From Gymnodinialimonas sp. 57CJ19 (lineage in GTDB: Bacteria; Pseudomonadota; Alphaproteobacteria; Rhodobacterales; Rhodobacteraceae), in the NCBI RefSeq assembly GCF_038396845.1, contig NZ_CP151587.1, positions 186,001 through 250,000 on the forward strand: a stretch of 64,000 nucleotides of DNA, written 5' to 3'. This document shows, piece by piece, positions 33,820-42,518 of the stretch; positions within the stretch are counted from its first letter, which is position 1; each line of letters starts with the position of its first letter. Below the pieces are notes generated by a model. The model was not told the DNA's origin, made no database searches, and was given only the letters and a program-made list of their open reading frames with translations. The position numbers and the translations under genes were made by a program.

Positions 33820-35394
33820 TTAACGGAACCAATATTCCCAACCGCGTTGATAGGCGGCCACCAGTGGATGTCCTTGGATCGTATTGATGGGCACATTCTC
33901 TGGTCGCGCTTGATCCACGCCGAAGGCCTGCGCCGCTCGCCACACGTCTGCTGTGAGATACCGCAGCCCATCTGGTAATTCTGGAGAGCGATCTGTGGCG
34001 GGGAGCATTTGGCCCGCCATCACGAAACCCCAATTACCGAAACTCGGAAGGTAGGTTTGATACGCCACCGTCTCCAGGGTCTCTCCTGGCGCGATTGGGT
34101 TGCGTGTGGCCGCGAGGGTGGCTTCCGTGATCCAGAACGCTTCGGTCGCGAAGGTGGGCGATCCTGCTTGCGTCACTAGCAAGCCGTGGCTCGATAAGCG
34201 CTCCGTCAGCATGGCGTAGAATTCGAGGGAATAGAGCTTGCTCAGCGCGATGCTCTTGGGATCCGGCAAGTCGGCGATAATCACATTGAAGGTGCCTTCC
34301 GCCTCTGCGGCCCAGACCCAGGCATCCGCGTTCACAATCTCAACCCGCGGATCAGTCAGAGCGCCATCGTTAAGCGATACCAGATCGGGGTGCGTCGCAA
34401 ACAACTCGGTGACGCGGGGATCCAGGTCCACCAATGTCACATGTTCCACGTCCTCATGGCGCAACACCTCTCGGACCGCCATGCCGTCGCCTCCGCCCAA
34501 AACCAGCACCCGCCGCGCGTCTGCCACAAGCCCCATTGCCGGATGCACCAACGCCTCGTGGTAGCGATGCTCATCAAGGCTATCGAACTGGATCGAATGA
34601 TCCAGAAACAGGCGGTAGCGCTCGTCGAACCGGGTGATCACGATGCTTTGGTACGCTGTGGTTTCCGAGAAGATCACCTCATCCTGGAAGAGCCTTGCGT
34701 CGACGGCGGACACCATCCGTTCACTCATCCCAAATGCGAAGAGCGAAGCGAGGAGGAGCGCGCCCCATGCCCACCACAAGCCCCGCGCCAAGCGGTCCGA
34801 GAACAGGTAGAGAGAGAAACCTGCGACCAGCAGGTTGAGGATGCCGAAGGCAAGCGACGCGCTCATCAGCGGCAGGTTGGGCACGATCAGCAGGGGGAAC
34901 GCCAGGGACGCGGCCAATGCGCCGATGTAGTCGGCAGTCAGGACGTTCTCAAACCGAAATTCCGCCGCGCCGATCTCTTTCATCACCCGGCTGATCAGGG
35001 GGATTTCCATCCCCGACAGCACCCCAATAGCCACAAGCCCGCCATAGAGCGGCAACCCGACCGAGCCATAGATCGCGTAGCTGAAAAACAGCACCGGCCC
35101 CAGCGCGCCGCCGATGGCCCCCAAGGCGATCTGAGCCCGCACAAAGGCCGCCAATGCGTCGCCCACAAAGCGCGACGCCCAGGCTCCCACGCCCATGGCA
35201 CTGAGGAATACGCCGATGACGAAGGAGAACTGGCGGATCGAATCCCCCAGCAGATAGCTGGATATCGTGGCCGCAATCAGCTCATAGATCAGGCCCGCGA
35301 CGGCCACGATAAACGTAGCTGCCAGCAGCCATGCAACCTTCGGGGTCAGCCCGCCGTTCTCCGGCTCGGCCTGCCCCCCTGTGGTCTCGCTCAC
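33820..35394 (-). CDS. Membrane-anchored polyamine aminopropyltransferase (spermidine-synthase-like)
   Basis: A 524-residue protein with an N-terminal membrane half (about seven segments, residues 18-225) fused to a spermidine-synthase-like domain. The latter shows YRLFLDHSIQFDSLDEHRYHEALVHP, the decarboxylated-SAM-binding loop VLVLGGGDGMAVREVL with TLVDLDPRVTEL, and the active-site region IIADLPDPKS. Family members transfer aminopropyl groups to a diamine. Membrane versions accompany DUF350 and DUF4178 genes, as here. No S-adenosylmethionine decarboxylase gene is nearby, so the donor must come from elsewhere. The start overlaps the DUF350 stop by four bases. Confidence 0.85.
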   Translation of the reverse strand: MSETTGGQAEPENGGLTPKVAWLLAATFIVAVAGLIYELIAATISSYLLGDSIRQFSFVIGVFLSAMGVGAWASRFVGDALAAFVRAQIALGAIGGALGPVLFFSYAIYGSVGLPLYGGLVAIGVLSGMEIPLISRVMKEIGAAEFRFENVLTADYIGALAASLAFPLLIVPNLPLMSASLAFGILNLLVAGFSLYLFSDRLARGLWWAWGALLLASLFAFGMSERMVSAVDARLFQDEVIFSETTAYQSIVITRFDERYRLFLDHSIQFDSLDEHRYHEALVHPAMGLVADARRVLVLGGGDGMAVREVLRHEDVEHVTLVDLDPRVTELFATHPDLVSLNDGALTDPRVEIVNADAWVWAAEAEGTFNVIIADLPDPKSIALSKLYSLEFYAMLTERLSSHGLLVTQAGSPTFATEAFWITEATLAATRNPIAPGETLETVAYQTYLPSFGNWGFVMAGQMLPATDRSPELPDGLRYLTADVWRAAQAFGVDQARPENVPINTIQGHPLVAAYQRGWEYWFR

Positions 35395-35609
35395 GAAAGA
35401 ATAACGGCCGCGATGATGATCGCCATCGCTACGAACACCGACCCGATCAGGATGGCGAGCGAGGTGTTCTGATCTTCTTCGATTTCCTTGACGATCGGGA
35501 AGGGCGACATGAATTCGATGATCTTGTAGGCGATGAACATCAGCAGCATGCCGATGACACTGTAAAACAGCATCGAGATGAACTCGGCGAGGATAATTTG
35601 TTCAAGCAT
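35391..35609 (-). CDS. DUF350 small membrane protein
   Basis: A 72-residue inner-membrane protein with two hydrophobic segments (about 12-32 and 49-70) joined by a charged loop (VKEIEEDQN), the standard DUF350 unit also seen in E. coli YjfL. Many DUF350 proteins have several such units; this one has only one, so it probably multimerises. It overlaps the aminopropyltransferase start and follows the 59-residue membrane peptide by 30 bp. Confidence 0.85.
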   Translation of the reverse strand: MLEQIILAEFISMLFYSVIGMLLMFIAYKIIEFMSPFPIVKEIEEDQNTSLAILIGSVFVAMAIIIAAVILS

Positions 35610-35639
35610 GGCGCAGAGGCTCCTGTTGCAAAATGGTGT

Positions 35640-35819
35640 TTACTTGATCCGACCGAAGGCGAAAAAGCCGCCGCCCGAACCTGTTGATCCTGATCGCACC
35701 GAGGGTGCGCTGGCGGTAAGGTCGCGGCTTTCGCGGCCCACGCCGTAATAGCTAAGGTAGCTGGCCCCAAGTAGCGCGATAACGGCGCCGCCGATGATGA
35801 TAAGACGAATTGGGGCCAT
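35640..35819 (-). CDS. Small membrane peptide in the DUF4178 operon
   Basis: A 59-residue ORF. It starts MAPIRLIIIGGAVIALLGASYL, one transmembrane or signal-anchor segment, then has a Ser/Gly-rich tail ending SGGGFFAFGRIK. Its ATG overlaps the TGA of the upstream DUF4178 gene (ATGA), good evidence for translation. I do not recognise a family. Its fixed place between DUF4178 and DUF350 suggests it belongs to the same membrane complex. Confidence 0.65.
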   Translation of the reverse strand: MAPIRLIIIGGAVIALLGASYLSYYGVGRESRDLTASAPSVRSGSTGSGGGFFAFGRIK

Positions 35820-37099
35820 CAGTCGTCATTCCAGTCAGAGCCGGCGAACCGGCGTTTCGTGTGCAGCGCCCGGCGTCCGGTGACGATCAGCCACCCGATG
35901 CCCGCGATGATCGCAAGGCCAAGCAGCCAGAAGCCTGTCGGCTTGCCTTGGGACACGCGCAGCGCCACGGTGCCTTGGTCGGGGTTCGACCCTTGGGTCT
36001 GCACCAGCGAGGCCGTGTAGGTGCCTGCCTGTGACGGGCGGAATCGGAACGTGTTGCGGCGGCTGCCCTCGGACCAGCTCTCACCGCCGGAGCGGCCGGA
36101 ATAATAGGAAATCGTGCGCTCGCCAGACAATACGACGACGCCGTCGGGGCCGCGAATTTCGGTGCCCAGGGTGGCCCATTGGTTGTTGAACGTGCTCAAG
36201 AACTGCACCTGCGCCAATTGCGTGGTGTTGTCGATCTGGAACTCGAACGACCTCGGAAGGGTGGTGACGTCGTTGTAGGGCGTCTCAAGGATCTCGCGCC
36301 CGCCCGAGAACATGAACACCAAGCCAAGTACGGCGGCGACAATGGCCACAAGCCCCAGAACCTTGCGCAACAGCCCTTCTTCGGGCAGCGGCGTATAGGG
36401 CGTGAGAGGATGCACATCGCCCACCGCGCCAAGGGCGGATGCCTCAAACCCAAGGTCTTTGGCGGTTTCGGCGCGGGGCAGAAGGCGGGTAAACTCCACC
36501 TCACGCTCGGTCGGGGATTTGACCAGCGTCAGCATCCCGTCAGGGCCAAGCAGGTTGATGACCGTGTTCTTGTCACCCAGTTTGGGCACCCAGTTGAATT
36601 CGCCTTCCATGAAGTCGATCTGAGCAACCGCCATGTCATAATAACGGTACTTCTCGCCATTATAGGTGCGCGTTGGCGGCACCTCGGACCGTTCGACCGT
36701 CGAGGCGCTCAACCAATGATTCATGTTGAAATCGCGCACTTTACGCGACCAGGTCAGCTGCCCGTCTTCGACATTCAGCCACCCATAGCCGTGTGTGGGC
36801 GAGTACAGCTGATGCTCCACCCACTTCCACGTCTGCCCCCCATAGTGCTCAACCAGGCCCAGCGTGCCGATGACGGTGAATTCGACCCCTTCCAGCGTCA
36901 GCGCCATGCCGATCTGCACGGGGCTGTCGGGATGGTTGCGTTTGCCGATGTTGTCGACTTCCTTGTAGCCGTCCTGCGTGTCCAGAACCGCGCCGCAATA
37001 GCCGCAAACGTGGGACAATACGCGGCCACCGCCCAATACGGACAGGCCGGCCCCGCAAGAGGTGCAATTGACTGATCCCAGCCCCGCCGCGTTTGTCAT
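35819..37099 (-). CDS. DUF4178 membrane protein with zinc ribbon
   Basis: A 426-residue protein. The N-terminus holds a zinc ribbon (CTSCG near residue 12 and CGYCG near 32). A DUF4178 region follows (about 60-200) with VEHYGGQTWKWVEHQLYS and GYGWLNVEDGQLTWSRKV. A membrane segment lies near 245-265 (KVLGLVAIVAAVLGLVFMF), then a long periplasmic beta-rich domain, then a C-terminal membrane segment (WLLGLAIIAGIGWLIVTG) and a basic tail. The start overlaps the upstream DUF4178 stop by four bases. The function is unknown. Confidence 0.8.
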   Translation of the reverse strand: MTNAAGLGSVNCTSCGAGLSVLGGGRVLSHVCGYCGAVLDTQDGYKEVDNIGKRNHPDSPVQIGMALTLEGVEFTVIGTLGLVEHYGGQTWKWVEHQLYSPTHGYGWLNVEDGQLTWSRKVRDFNMNHWLSASTVERSEVPPTRTYNGEKYRYYDMAVAQIDFMEGEFNWVPKLGDKNTVINLLGPDGMLTLVKSPTEREVEFTRLLPRAETAKDLGFEASALGAVGDVHPLTPYTPLPEEGLLRKVLGLVAIVAAVLGLVFMFSGGREILETPYNDVTTLPRSFEFQIDNTTQLAQVQFLSTFNNQWATLGTEIRGPDGVVVLSGERTISYYSGRSGGESWSEGSRRNTFRFRPSQAGTYTASLVQTQGSNPDQGTVALRVSQGKPTGFWLLGLAIIAGIGWLIVTGRRALHTKRRFAGSDWNDD

Positions 37100-37731
37100 G
37101 GGCCAGAACTCCCGTCTTGGCGATCCACTTTCAACGTGAACGGATCAAGCCACGCGCCATCATACCATTGGTGGCCGCCCTCCCAGAACTCTCCGGACAA
37201 AAGCTGCCCCGATGACCCCGAGGCGTTGATGAAATAGTGTTCGTCATCGACCTGGATCAGCTCGGGAAATTGCCCGCGCACGGCGATGCACTTGGCGGTA
37301 TCCGCTTCGGTGACGACGTAGTCTTTGCTGGAATAGCTGAACTTCGTGCCCACGGCGGGCGGGTCACTGCGGCGCGGGCCTGCATTGCCCTCGAAGGGGT
37401 ATTGGACGACGACATCGCCCTCATCAATCGAGATCCAGGCGCCCTCGCCCTTGCTGTTTTCTCCGTACATCTCGTCCCATGTTCCGCGCCCGTAATCGTA
37501 GCGCGCATGGCCTTGGATGACGTATTTCTGACCATCGACGTGGACAGTGTCGCCGATCCCGAACAGCATCGGATAATCGTGCATTTCGCCGCTATTGCCG
37601 ACCGGCGCGACCGTCTCATTCTCTCGGAACAGCGTTGTGCCACAGGCGGGGCAATCAAACATCCGCGTCGATTTTCGGAGGTTGTCGTGGCCATAACCGC
37701 AATTAGGGCATGTGACGTGGGTGTCAGTCAT
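37096..37731 (-). CDS. DUF4178 soluble protein with zinc ribbon
   Basis: A 211-residue cytoplasmic protein with an N-terminal zinc ribbon (CPNCGYG and CPACGT, residues about 9-32). The DUF4178 domain has FGIGDTVHVDGQKYVIQGHARYDY and GAWISIDEGDVVVQYPF, with a second similar half (YSSKDYVVTEADTAKCIAVRG). It is the first gene of the five-gene operon ending in the aminopropyltransferase. No catalytic motif is visible. Confidence 0.8.
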   Translation of the reverse strand: MTDTHVTCPNCGYGHDNLRKSTRMFDCPACGTTLFRENETVAPVGNSGEMHDYPMLFGIGDTVHVDGQKYVIQGHARYDYGRGTWDEMYGENSKGEGAWISIDEGDVVVQYPFEGNAGPRRSDPPAVGTKFSYSSKDYVVTEADTAKCIAVRGQFPELIQVDDEHYFINASGSSGQLLSGEFWEGGHQWYDGAWLDPFTLKVDRQDGSSGP

Positions 37732-37875
37732 AAAGGCGCTGGTCCGAAATCGTGTTGATCATGAATGGGTTGATACTAGTCGGACCGATGCCGATGCGTA
37801 AAGGGGGAAGCGCTGATCGCACCTCCCCCGCTGGAATTCCTTACCTCTGAACGCCGCTCCGTGCGCCGGGCCGAT

Positions 37876-39246
37876 CTAGCCCAGAACCTCGGCCACAGCC
37901 TCGACGGTGACGCCGACGATGGTGTCGGCTTCCTCTCGGGTCAGGCAGAAGGGCGGGGAATAGCCGACGATATCGGCCTGCGGCATCGCCCGCGCGATCA
38001 CCCCACGCTTGGCCATCGCCGCCGAGATCTGGGGCACCACCTTGGCCGCCGGGTCAAACCCCGCGCGGCTGTCACGGTCCGCGACCAGCTCCAGCGCGGT
38101 CATCATGCCGACGCCACGAATGTCGCCCACATGGTCGTGGCCCTCGAACGCGTTGCGCATCTGTTGCGTCAGGTAGGGGCCGACTTCGCCCGCGTTCTGC
38201 ACCAGCCCCAGGCTATCGAGCAGTTTCAGGTTCGCCACCCCCGCTGCCGCGCCAATGGGGTGGGCGGAGTATGTCCAACCGTGGCCCAATGGCCCGTTCT
38301 CGTCGGTGCCCTTGGCCAGAACCTCGAACACGCGGTCATGGACGATGGAACCCGACAACGGCGCATAGGCGCTGGTAAGGCCCTTGGCGATGGTGATGAT
38401 ATCGGGGTCCATATCGTAGTGCGTTGACCCGAACATGGTCCCCAACCGCCCGAAGCCGGTGATAACCTCATCGGCGATCAACAGGATATCGTGCTGCTTC
38501 AGTACCTTCTGGATCGCGGCCCAATAGCCCTCAGGCGGGGGGACAATGCCGCCCGTCCCGATCACCGGCTCTGCGATGAAGGCCGCGATGGTGTCCGCGC
38601 CCTCGTCGGCAATCATCTGCTCCAGGTCCGCCACGCACATGGCGACGAAATCGGCCTCGGACTGATTGGCGTCTTCTCGTTGGTAATAATAGGGCGCAGT
38701 CGTGTGTCGCACCGTGTCCAGCGGCAGGTCAAACTTCTTGTGGAACAGGCTCAAGCCCGTGAGGGAGCCGCTCATCAAGCCGGACCCATGATAGCCCCGC
38801 CAGCGAGAGATGATCTTCTTCTTCTGGGGCCGTCCAAGGATGTTGTTGTAGTACCAGACCAACTTGATGTTGGTCTCGTTCGCGTCCGAGCCGCCTTGCC
38901 CGAAGAACACGCGGTTCAACCCCTCCGGCGCGCGATCCGCCACCATCTTGGCCAGCGTGACCGAGGCCTCGGTGCCATTGCCCACGTAGGAATGATAATA
39001 GGCCAGCTCTCGCGCTTGGGCGGCGATGGCTTCGGCCACCTCTTGGCGGCCATAACCGATATTCACACAGTAGAGCCCGGCGAATGCGTCCAGCATCCGG
39101 TTGCCGTCGCGGTCGATGATGTGACAGCCCTCGGCGGTCTTGACGATCATCCCCTGTGCTTCACCCCGCGCATGGGCCCCCAGCGCGGTGGAGGGGTGAA
39201 AGAAGTGGTCCTGATCCCACCGGCTTAGTTGGTCGTTCGTCAGCAT
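37876..39246 (-). CDS. Class III PLP-dependent aminotransferase
   Basis: A 456-residue aminotransferase of fold type I, class III. The PLP lysine is Lys288 in IITIAKGLTSAYAP, Asp259 in LLIADEVITGFGRLG binds the pyridine nitrogen, and FFGQGGSDANETNIKL is the phosphate/substrate region. Such enzymes act on omega-amino groups (putrescine, beta-alanine, taurine, 2,4-diaminobutyrate). Two contexts are possible: the ectoine genes doeA/doeB nearby on the opposite strand would need a diaminobutyrate transaminase (DoeD), and the aminopropyltransferase operon suggests polyamines. I favour neither firmly. Confidence 0.88.
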   Translation of the reverse strand: MLTNDQLSRWDQDHFFHPSTALGAHARGEAQGMIVKTAEGCHIIDRDGNRMLDAFAGLYCVNIGYGRQEVAEAIAAQARELAYYHSYVGNGTEASVTLAKMVADRAPEGLNRVFFGQGGSDANETNIKLVWYYNNILGRPQKKKIISRWRGYHGSGLMSGSLTGLSLFHKKFDLPLDTVRHTTAPYYYQREDANQSEADFVAMCVADLEQMIADEGADTIAAFIAEPVIGTGGIVPPPEGYWAAIQKVLKQHDILLIADEVITGFGRLGTMFGSTHYDMDPDIITIAKGLTSAYAPLSGSIVHDRVFEVLAKGTDENGPLGHGWTYSAHPIGAAAGVANLKLLDSLGLVQNAGEVGPYLTQQMRNAFEGHDHVGDIRGVGMMTALELVADRDSRAGFDPAAKVVPQISAAMAKRGVIARAMPQADIVGYSPPFCLTREEADTIVGVTVEAVAEVLG

Positions 39247-39454
39247 AGCGCCACTCCTTTAGCTGAAAGTGATTGACGGCCCACCTTCGCAGGGGGCCGT
39301 TTGTCTTCGCGCAGTTCACACGCACCTTGCCGACTTTTGCAAGTCACATTGTTTGATGTCAAATCTCACAAAATTTCACACAAATGCGCCGATCCTCGCC
39401 ACATTTCGTCGTCAAACCAATTGCCAACCTAAAACACCAAACGGGACAGACGTT

Positions 39455-39979
39455 ATGAATTTCAATGCATTTATCAAATCCGACAGCGGCGCTGTCACTG
39501 TTGACTGGGTTGTCCTCACAGCCGCCCTCGCTGGACTTGGCCTTGCTACTACTGGTGTCGTGTCTGGCGGTATCTCGGACTTATCCGGTGATATTAGCGG
39601 TCAATTGGCCAGTCAGGAGATCATCACAGAATTCACTTCGGCATCAGTTGGAATGGATTGGGGGAGCTACGATAACCTCGCCAACCAACACGGCGCATCT
39701 TGGGGCACCGACGCTGAAGGCCGCAATTGGGCGGAAAGCACCTATGCCGGCTGGTCTGACCCCAACATTCTGAGCGACGCCGACCTTCAGACCCAGTATG
39801 CCGCCAATTATGAATATGCCACGACGCAATCTGCTTCCTCTCAGGCAACGCGTACCTATGCCGACTACGCCGCAGTGCAAGAGCAGATCATGATTGATCG
39901 CGGACTGGAAATTCCCGCGGGCAACCAATCTGCCGCCGAAGTGCGCGCCCGTTTCGAGAGCAGCAGCAGCAGTTTGTAG
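39455..39979 (+). CDS. Flp/Fap-pilin-like protein with a long C-terminal extension
   Basis: A 174-residue protein. The N-terminus (FIKSDSGAVTVDWVVLTAALAGLGLATTGVV) is the Flp-type class IVb pilin start common in Rhodobacterales, with a prepilin-like Gly or Ala before the hydrophobic helix. Normal Flp pilins are 50-70 residues; here about 120 hydrophilic residues follow, ending in a poly-Ser run (ESSSSSL). No pilus-assembly genes are close. It may be a surface protein using the same export or assembly route. The start is chosen at the pilin-like Met at 39455. The region upstream is AT-rich. Confidence 0.7.
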   Translation: MNFNAFIKSDSGAVTVDWVVLTAALAGLGLATTGVVSGGISDLSGDISGQLASQEIITEFTSASVGMDWGSYDNLANQHGASWGTDAEGRNWAESTYAGWSDPNILSDADLQTQYAANYEYATTQSASSQATRTYADYAAVQEQIMIDRGLEIPAGNQSAAEVRARFESSSSSL

Positions 39980-39997
39980 AGCCCCCTAAAGTGTCGC

Positions 39998-40066
39998 AAA
40001 TGGGCGGGACGCGCCACTGCGCCCCGCCCACACTCCCCCAAAAACCGAGGCTCTTGCAGCAGAGCC
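39998..40066 (+). terminator. Hairpins after the pilin-like gene
   Basis: TGGGCGGG (39998-40005) pairs with CCCGCCCA (40023-40030), and GGCTCT (40049-40054) pairs with AGAGCC (40061-40066). They lie between the pilin-like gene and doeA. A run of A follows the first hairpin instead of T, so terminator strength is uncertain. Confidence 0.45.
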
Positions 40067-40087
40067 CGCAATATGGGGAACACGGCC

Positions 40088-41266
40088 ATGGCCAGCAACA
40101 ATCTCAATTTCGCCGATGAAGACTACCATGCCCGTCTGGCCAAGCTACGCGCGGCGATGGACGGACAAGGGCTGGACTGGCTGATCATCACCGACCCGTC
40201 CAACATGGCGTGGATATCGGGCTATGACGGCTGGTCGTTCTACGTCCATCAAGCCGTGGTTGTGGGGCCCACGGGTCTGCCGGTCTGGTGGGGCCGCGCG
40301 ATGGATGCACTGGGGGCGCTGCGCACTGTCTATATGCCCGACGATCATGTGGTGGGCTACGATGACACCTACGTCCAGAACCCCGAAAAGCACCCCCATG
40401 GGACATTGGCCGCCTTGCTGCTGGAACGCGGTGCAGGGAAGGCACGGATTGGGGTGGAGCTGGACAATTACTACTACTCCGCCGCTGCCCATCATACGCT
40501 TCTGGCGCATCTGCCCGACGCCGCCTTGGTCGATGCCACGGGCCTCGTGAACTGGCAACGCGCCGTGAAATCCCCCGCCGAGATTGACCGGATGCGCAAA
40601 GCGGCCGGCATTGTCGAGGCCATGCACCGCCGTATCCTGGAGGTGGCCGAACCGGGCCTGCCCAAGCACCATCTGGTGGCCGAGATCCTGCGCACCTCGG
40701 TGTTGGGCACGGATGAGGCTTGGGGCGATTACCCCGCGATTGTGCCCCTGACGCCCTCGGGCATGGACGCCACTGCACCGCATCTGACGTGGGATGACAA
40801 ACCCATGGCGCAGGGAGAGGCCACGTTCTTCGAGATCGCAGGCGTCTACCGCCGCTACCATTGCCCCCAGTCGCGCACCCTGTTTCTGGGCAATATGCCC
40901 GACAGCTACAAACGCGCCGAAGAGGCAGTGCTCGAGGCCAGCGCACAAGCGCTTTCGGCGGCCAAACCGGGCAACACCTGCGAAGACATCGCCCGCGCGT
41001 TCAACACCACGCTGAACCGGTTGGGATACGAGAAGGACAGCCGCTGCGGCTACGCCATCGGTCTCAGCTATCCGCCCGATTGGGGCGAGCGGACGATGTC
41101 CTTCCGGTCTGGCGATACGACGGTGCTGGAACCGGGCATGACCTTCCATTTCATGCCGGCCCTCTGGCTGGACGACGGCGGGATCGAAATCACCGAACCG
41201 ATCCTGATTACCGATACCGGCGTCGAATGTCTCTCTTCCCTCCCACGGGAAGTCTTCGTTAAATAA
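40088..41266 (+). CDS. doeA: Ectoine hydrolase
   Basis: A 392-residue M24-fold (creatinase/Xaa-Pro peptidase) hydrolase that opens ectoine to N-acetyl-diaminobutyrate, first step of using ectoine as nitrogen and carbon source. Matching features: DWLIITDPSNMAWISGYDGWSFYVHQ at the N-terminus and SRCGYAIGLSYPPDWGE with HFMPALW in the C-terminal domain. The canonical metal-binding Asp residues of aminopeptidase P are not kept (FEIAGVYRRYHCPQSRT), as in creatinase-like members. The start MASNNLNF at 40088 follows GGGGA; an ATG at 40073 lacks one. doeB follows. Confidence 0.85.
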   Translation: MASNNLNFADEDYHARLAKLRAAMDGQGLDWLIITDPSNMAWISGYDGWSFYVHQAVVVGPTGLPVWWGRAMDALGALRTVYMPDDHVVGYDDTYVQNPEKHPHGTLAALLLERGAGKARIGVELDNYYYSAAAHHTLLAHLPDAALVDATGLVNWQRAVKSPAEIDRMRKAAGIVEAMHRRILEVAEPGLPKHHLVAEILRTSVLGTDEAWGDYPAIVPLTPSGMDATAPHLTWDDKPMAQGEATFFEIAGVYRRYHCPQSRTLFLGNMPDSYKRAEEAVLEASAQALSAAKPGNTCEDIARAFNTTLNRLGYEKDSRCGYAIGLSYPPDWGERTMSFRSGDTTVLEPGMTFHFMPALWLDDGGIEITEPILITDTGVECLSSLPREVFVK

Positions 41267-41342
41267 CCCATCCGTTCACCGCTGCGAGGACGGCCCGTCG
41301 GGCCGGACGAGACGACGCCGCCAATGCCCGAAGGGCTTTACC

Positions 41343-42332
41343 ATGACCCTCACCGTTCCCCTCGATACGCCCGGCAAACACTACGGCCACATCCGCCTGC
41401 CCCATTCCGCCGACGACAGTGCCTGGGGCCATGTCATGGTGCCCGTCTGCGTGGTCAACGGCGGCAACGGCCCCACGGCTCTGGTGACCGGTGCCAACCA
41501 TGGGGATGAATACGAGGGGCCGATCGCCATCCGCCAACTCATCAACACCGCCACGCCCGAGACAACCACAGGCCGCCTGATCCTGATCCCCCAACTCAAC
41601 ATGCCCGCGTTTGAGGCCGCGACCCGCACCTCCCCCATCGACGGCGTGAACCTCAACCGAGCCTTCCCCGGCAATCCCACCGGAACGCTCACCCAGCGCC
41701 TTGCGGCGTTCGTGAATGACCACCTCATTCCCCCGGCGGATCTGGTTATCGACTTCCACTCTGGCGGCAAGACCCTCGACTTTCTGCCCATGGCCATCAG
41801 CCATATCCTCGACGATGCGGATCAAGACGCCCGCTGTGCCGCTGCCGCGCGGGCCTTTGGTGCGCCCTATACGGCACGCCTTCGGGAAATCGACGACGCG
41901 GGCATGTTCGATGGCGCGGCCGAGCGGGCCGGTAAAACCTTTGTCACCACCGAAATCGGCGGCGCGGGCACCTCTACGCCCGCCTCTGCCGCGGTGGCGC
42001 TCGATGGGTTGCTGCGCACGCTGGCCCATCATGGCATTCTTTCTGCCGCTCCCGCGCCCGCGCCGACCCGTGGCCTCGACCTGTCCGACCCTTTGGGCTT
42101 TCATTTCTCCACCCGCGGCGGGCTGTTCCACCCCCTTGCAACCCTTGGCGATAGGGTCGCCCGAGACCAAGCCCTCGCCCATATCTACGCGACCCAGGAT
42201 CTGCAAAGCCCGCCGCACACCCTCTATGCTCAACGCTCGGGGCTTGTCTCTGCGCGCCACGTTCCAGGCCTTATCAAACCCGGTGACTGTGCCTTTGTGT
42301 TAGGCACGGATGATGGTCCCATGGGCCGTTAA
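41343..42332 (+). CDS. doeB: N-acetyl-diaminobutyrate deacetylase
   Basis: A 329-residue zinc deacylase of the succinylglutamate desuccinylase/aspartoacylase (M14-like) family, which removes the acetyl group from N-alpha-acetyl-L-2,4-diaminobutyrate. Zinc ligands are His53 and Glu56 (GANHGDEYEG) and His139 (VIDFHSGGK); Arg in GVNLNRAFPG binds substrate. It lies directly after doeA, which supports the assignment. Further pathway genes (the ectoine transporter ueh, the doeC dehydrogenase and the asnC-type regulator) are not in the window. Confidence 0.87.
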   Translation: MTLTVPLDTPGKHYGHIRLPHSADDSAWGHVMVPVCVVNGGNGPTALVTGANHGDEYEGPIAIRQLINTATPETTTGRLILIPQLNMPAFEAATRTSPIDGVNLNRAFPGNPTGTLTQRLAAFVNDHLIPPADLVIDFHSGGKTLDFLPMAISHILDDADQDARCAAAARAFGAPYTARLREIDDAGMFDGAAERAGKTFVTTEIGGAGTSTPASAAVALDGLLRTLAHHGILSAAPAPAPTRGLDLSDPLGFHFSTRGGLFHPLATLGDRVARDQALAHIYATQDLQSPPHTLYAQRSGLVSARHVPGLIKPGDCAFVLGTDDGPMGR

Positions 42333-42518
42333 CCATGCACTAAGCACCTTAACCAATTACCTAAAATTATCTGTTTCCAAACGCGACCTTGTCCGTTCCC
42401 CCCGGCGCGGCTACGTCGTGTTCAACTTTCAACATTGACGTCGATGAAACAGACCACCGCGCGGGAGAACCCAGTCAATCCATCGATCCGAACGGATCGC
42501 CACGGACCCTAAAATCAC

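Noticed and set aside
42329..42365. TTAACCAT and TTAACC motifs after doeB as CtrA sites
   Set aside because: Neither gives TTAA-N7-TTAAC; the matches are half-sites in an AT-richer spacer and are about 150 bases from the next gene.
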